A stretch of 6,029 nucleotides of DNA, from positions 1 through 6,029 of the forward strand of contig CANLHE010000056.1 in assembly GCA_947490605.1 (NCBI GenBank), written 5' to 3'. The notes beneath the pieces are model-generated. The model ran no database searches. It was not told the origin of the DNA and saw nothing but the letters and a program-made list of their open reading frames with translations. Source of the DNA: Actinomycetota bacterium (lineage in GTDB: Bacteria; Actinomycetota; Actinomycetes; Nanopelagicales; Nanopelagicaceae). Made by a program: the position numbers and the translations under genes. Positions 5,039-6,029 of the stretch are shown piece after piece; within the stretch, counting starts at the first letter, position 1, and each line of letters begins with the position of its first letter.

Positions 5039-6029
5039 ATGGGTACTAGCCAGAAGCGTTTATTGCTTATCGATGGGCATTCCATGGCTTACCGTGCTTT
5101 TTATGCGCTACCAGTTGAAAATTTTAAAACCTCTACTGGGCAGCCAACAAATGCAATATATGGATTTGCATCAATGTTAATCAATTTAATAAAGGAAGAA
5201 AAACCAACTCATATTGCTGTTGCATTTGACGTTTCTCGTAAGACCTTTAGAACAGAGAGATTTCCTGAATATAAAGCAAATAGAGCAAGTACACCTGACG
5301 AATTTAGATCACAAATGTCTCACATAAACGAAATGATAGATTCATTTGGAATTAAACACTTTGAGGTCGAAGGCTTTGAAGCTGATGACATTATTGCAAC
5401 ACTTGCAAAATCTGCAGAATTAAAAGGCTTCGACACTTTGATCTGTACTGGAGATCGTGATTCATTTCAATTAGTAAATAATAAAACTACAGTCTTATAT
5501 CCAAAAAAAGGTGTAACGGAAATGTCTCGAATGACACCTGCGGCGGTCGTTGAAAAGTATGGCTTAACTCCTGAGCAGTATCCAGATTTTGCAGCATTGC
5601 GGGGAGACCCAAGTGATAATTTGCCTTCTGTCCCAGGTGTTGGCGAAAAGACTGCCACTAAATGGATTATTGATTATGGCTCGCTAGAGAAATTACTAGA
5701 AAATTCTAAAGAAATTACTGGCAAAGTTGGCGAATCACTGCGAGCAAATATTGAAGTTGTTAAGCTAAATCGCGAGCTAACGCATTTACTAGATGATGTT
5801 AAATTATCATCAGGTGTTGAAGACTTAACCTGGCCTGGATTTGATGCTAGCGCAATGAATTTGTTTTTTGAAAAGTTAGAGATCCGGGCCCTAAAAGAGC
5901 GGATTAAATCCCTGCCACAAATTGGTGGTAGTGAGTCTAAAGAGATTTTAATTAGTGTCACTAAACTTGATTCAAAGAAATTAGACACAATTCTTAAAGA
6001 TAGAAAAGACCCTATCGCTATTTCATTTG
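5039..6029 (+). CDS. polA: DNA polymerase I, 5'-3' exonuclease region (3'-truncated by window edge)
   Basis: The frame is open for 330 codons to the window end with no stop. The protein removes RNA primers and fills gaps during Okazaki-fragment maturation and excision repair; only its N-terminal third is visible. The flap/5'-3' exonuclease domain is complete: LLLIDGHSMAYRAFYALP (8-25), a segment with NAIYGF (38-43), VAFD (61-64), FRTERFPEYKANR (70-82), EGFEADDIIATLA (111-123), TGDRDSFQLV (137-146) and the helix-hairpin-helix stretch LRGDPSDNLPSVPGVGEKTA (187-206). The metal-binding acidic set known from E. coli Pol I and Taq appears conserved: D12, D64, E114, D116, D117, D139, D141, D190 and D193. 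Residues from about 300 start the linker into the 3'-5' exonuclease-like domain; whether that domain is active, and the polymerase domain itself, are outside the window. In-frame TAG at 5027 fixes this ATG as the start. Confidence 0.96.
   Translation, partial: MGTSQKRLLLIDGHSMAYRAFYALPVENFKTSTGQPTNAIYGFASMLINLIKEEKPTHIAVAFDVSRKTFRTERFPEYKANRASTPDEFRSQMSHINEMIDSFGIKHFEVEGFEADDIIATLAKSAELKGFDTLICTGDRDSFQLVNNKTTVLYPKKGVTEMSRMTPAAVVEKYGLTPEQYPDFAALRGDPSDNLPSVPGVGEKTATKWIIDYGSLEKLLENSKEITGKVGESLRANIEVVKLNRELTHLLDDVKLSSGVEDLTWPGFDASAMNLFFEKLEIRALKERIKSLPQIGGSESKEILISVTKLDSKKLDTILKDRKDPIAISF

Noticed and set aside
5467..5988. Minus-strand frames of 63 and 104 codons opposite polA
   Set aside because: They are antisense to the conserved PolA exonuclease domain, the peptides show no family features, and polA itself is unambiguous on the plus strand.
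1..6029. Mobile elements, CRISPR repeats, tRNA/rRNA genes, toxin-antitoxin or defence genes
   Set aside because: The window is almost fully occupied by housekeeping and transport genes; no repeated spacers, transposase motifs, RNA-gene folds or unexplained larger gene were seen.

Overview
The window looks like a chromosomal segment of a low-GC actinobacterium. Base composition is roughly 40% GC by eye. The polA-like and thioesterase genes lack Shine-Dalgarno sequences but have TAnnnT boxes exactly 6 nt before their start codons, a pattern typical of actinobacterial leaderless genes. The neighbourhood (branched-chain amino acid ABC transporter, hotdog thioesterase, polA) also fits Actinobacteria. 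A streamlined aquatic lineage such as the freshwater acI group (Planktophila/Nanopelagicus) would match, but this is an inference; no rRNA or other taxonomic marker is present.

Layout: bases 1-767 hold the C-terminal two thirds of a periplasmic amino-acid binding protein (LivK/LivJ type). A 115-nt spacer (768-882) follows, with two tandem hairpins and a possible 27-codon micro-ORF. Then come the permeases livH (883-1911) and livM (1914-3107) and the ATPases livG (3104-3889) and livF (3889-4593). They are packed with gaps or overlaps of 2, -4 and -1 nt, so they are almost certainly one translationally coupled transcript. A PaaI/YdiI-type hotdog acyl-CoA thioesterase lies on the minus strand (5000 down to 4596), convergent with livF and separated by only 2 nt. 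Starting at 5039 and running off the right edge is polA (DNA polymerase I), of which the 5'-3' exonuclease half is visible. It is divergent from the thioesterase across a 38-nt intergenic region.

The five liv genes form a complete high-affinity uptake system: LivK binds Leu/Ile/Val or related amino acids outside the membrane, LivH and LivM form the channel, and LivG and LivF hydrolyse ATP. The thioesterase and polA are separate transcription units and probably have no functional link to the transporter.

No previously undescribed multi-gene system, mobile element, CRISPR array, tRNA or rRNA was found. The most interesting signals are regulatory: the tandem hairpins plus micro-ORF after the binding-protein gene, and the very compact, mirror-symmetrical pair of predicted leaderless promoters between the thioesterase and polA. 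The binding-protein gene also shows codon use unlike that of polA.
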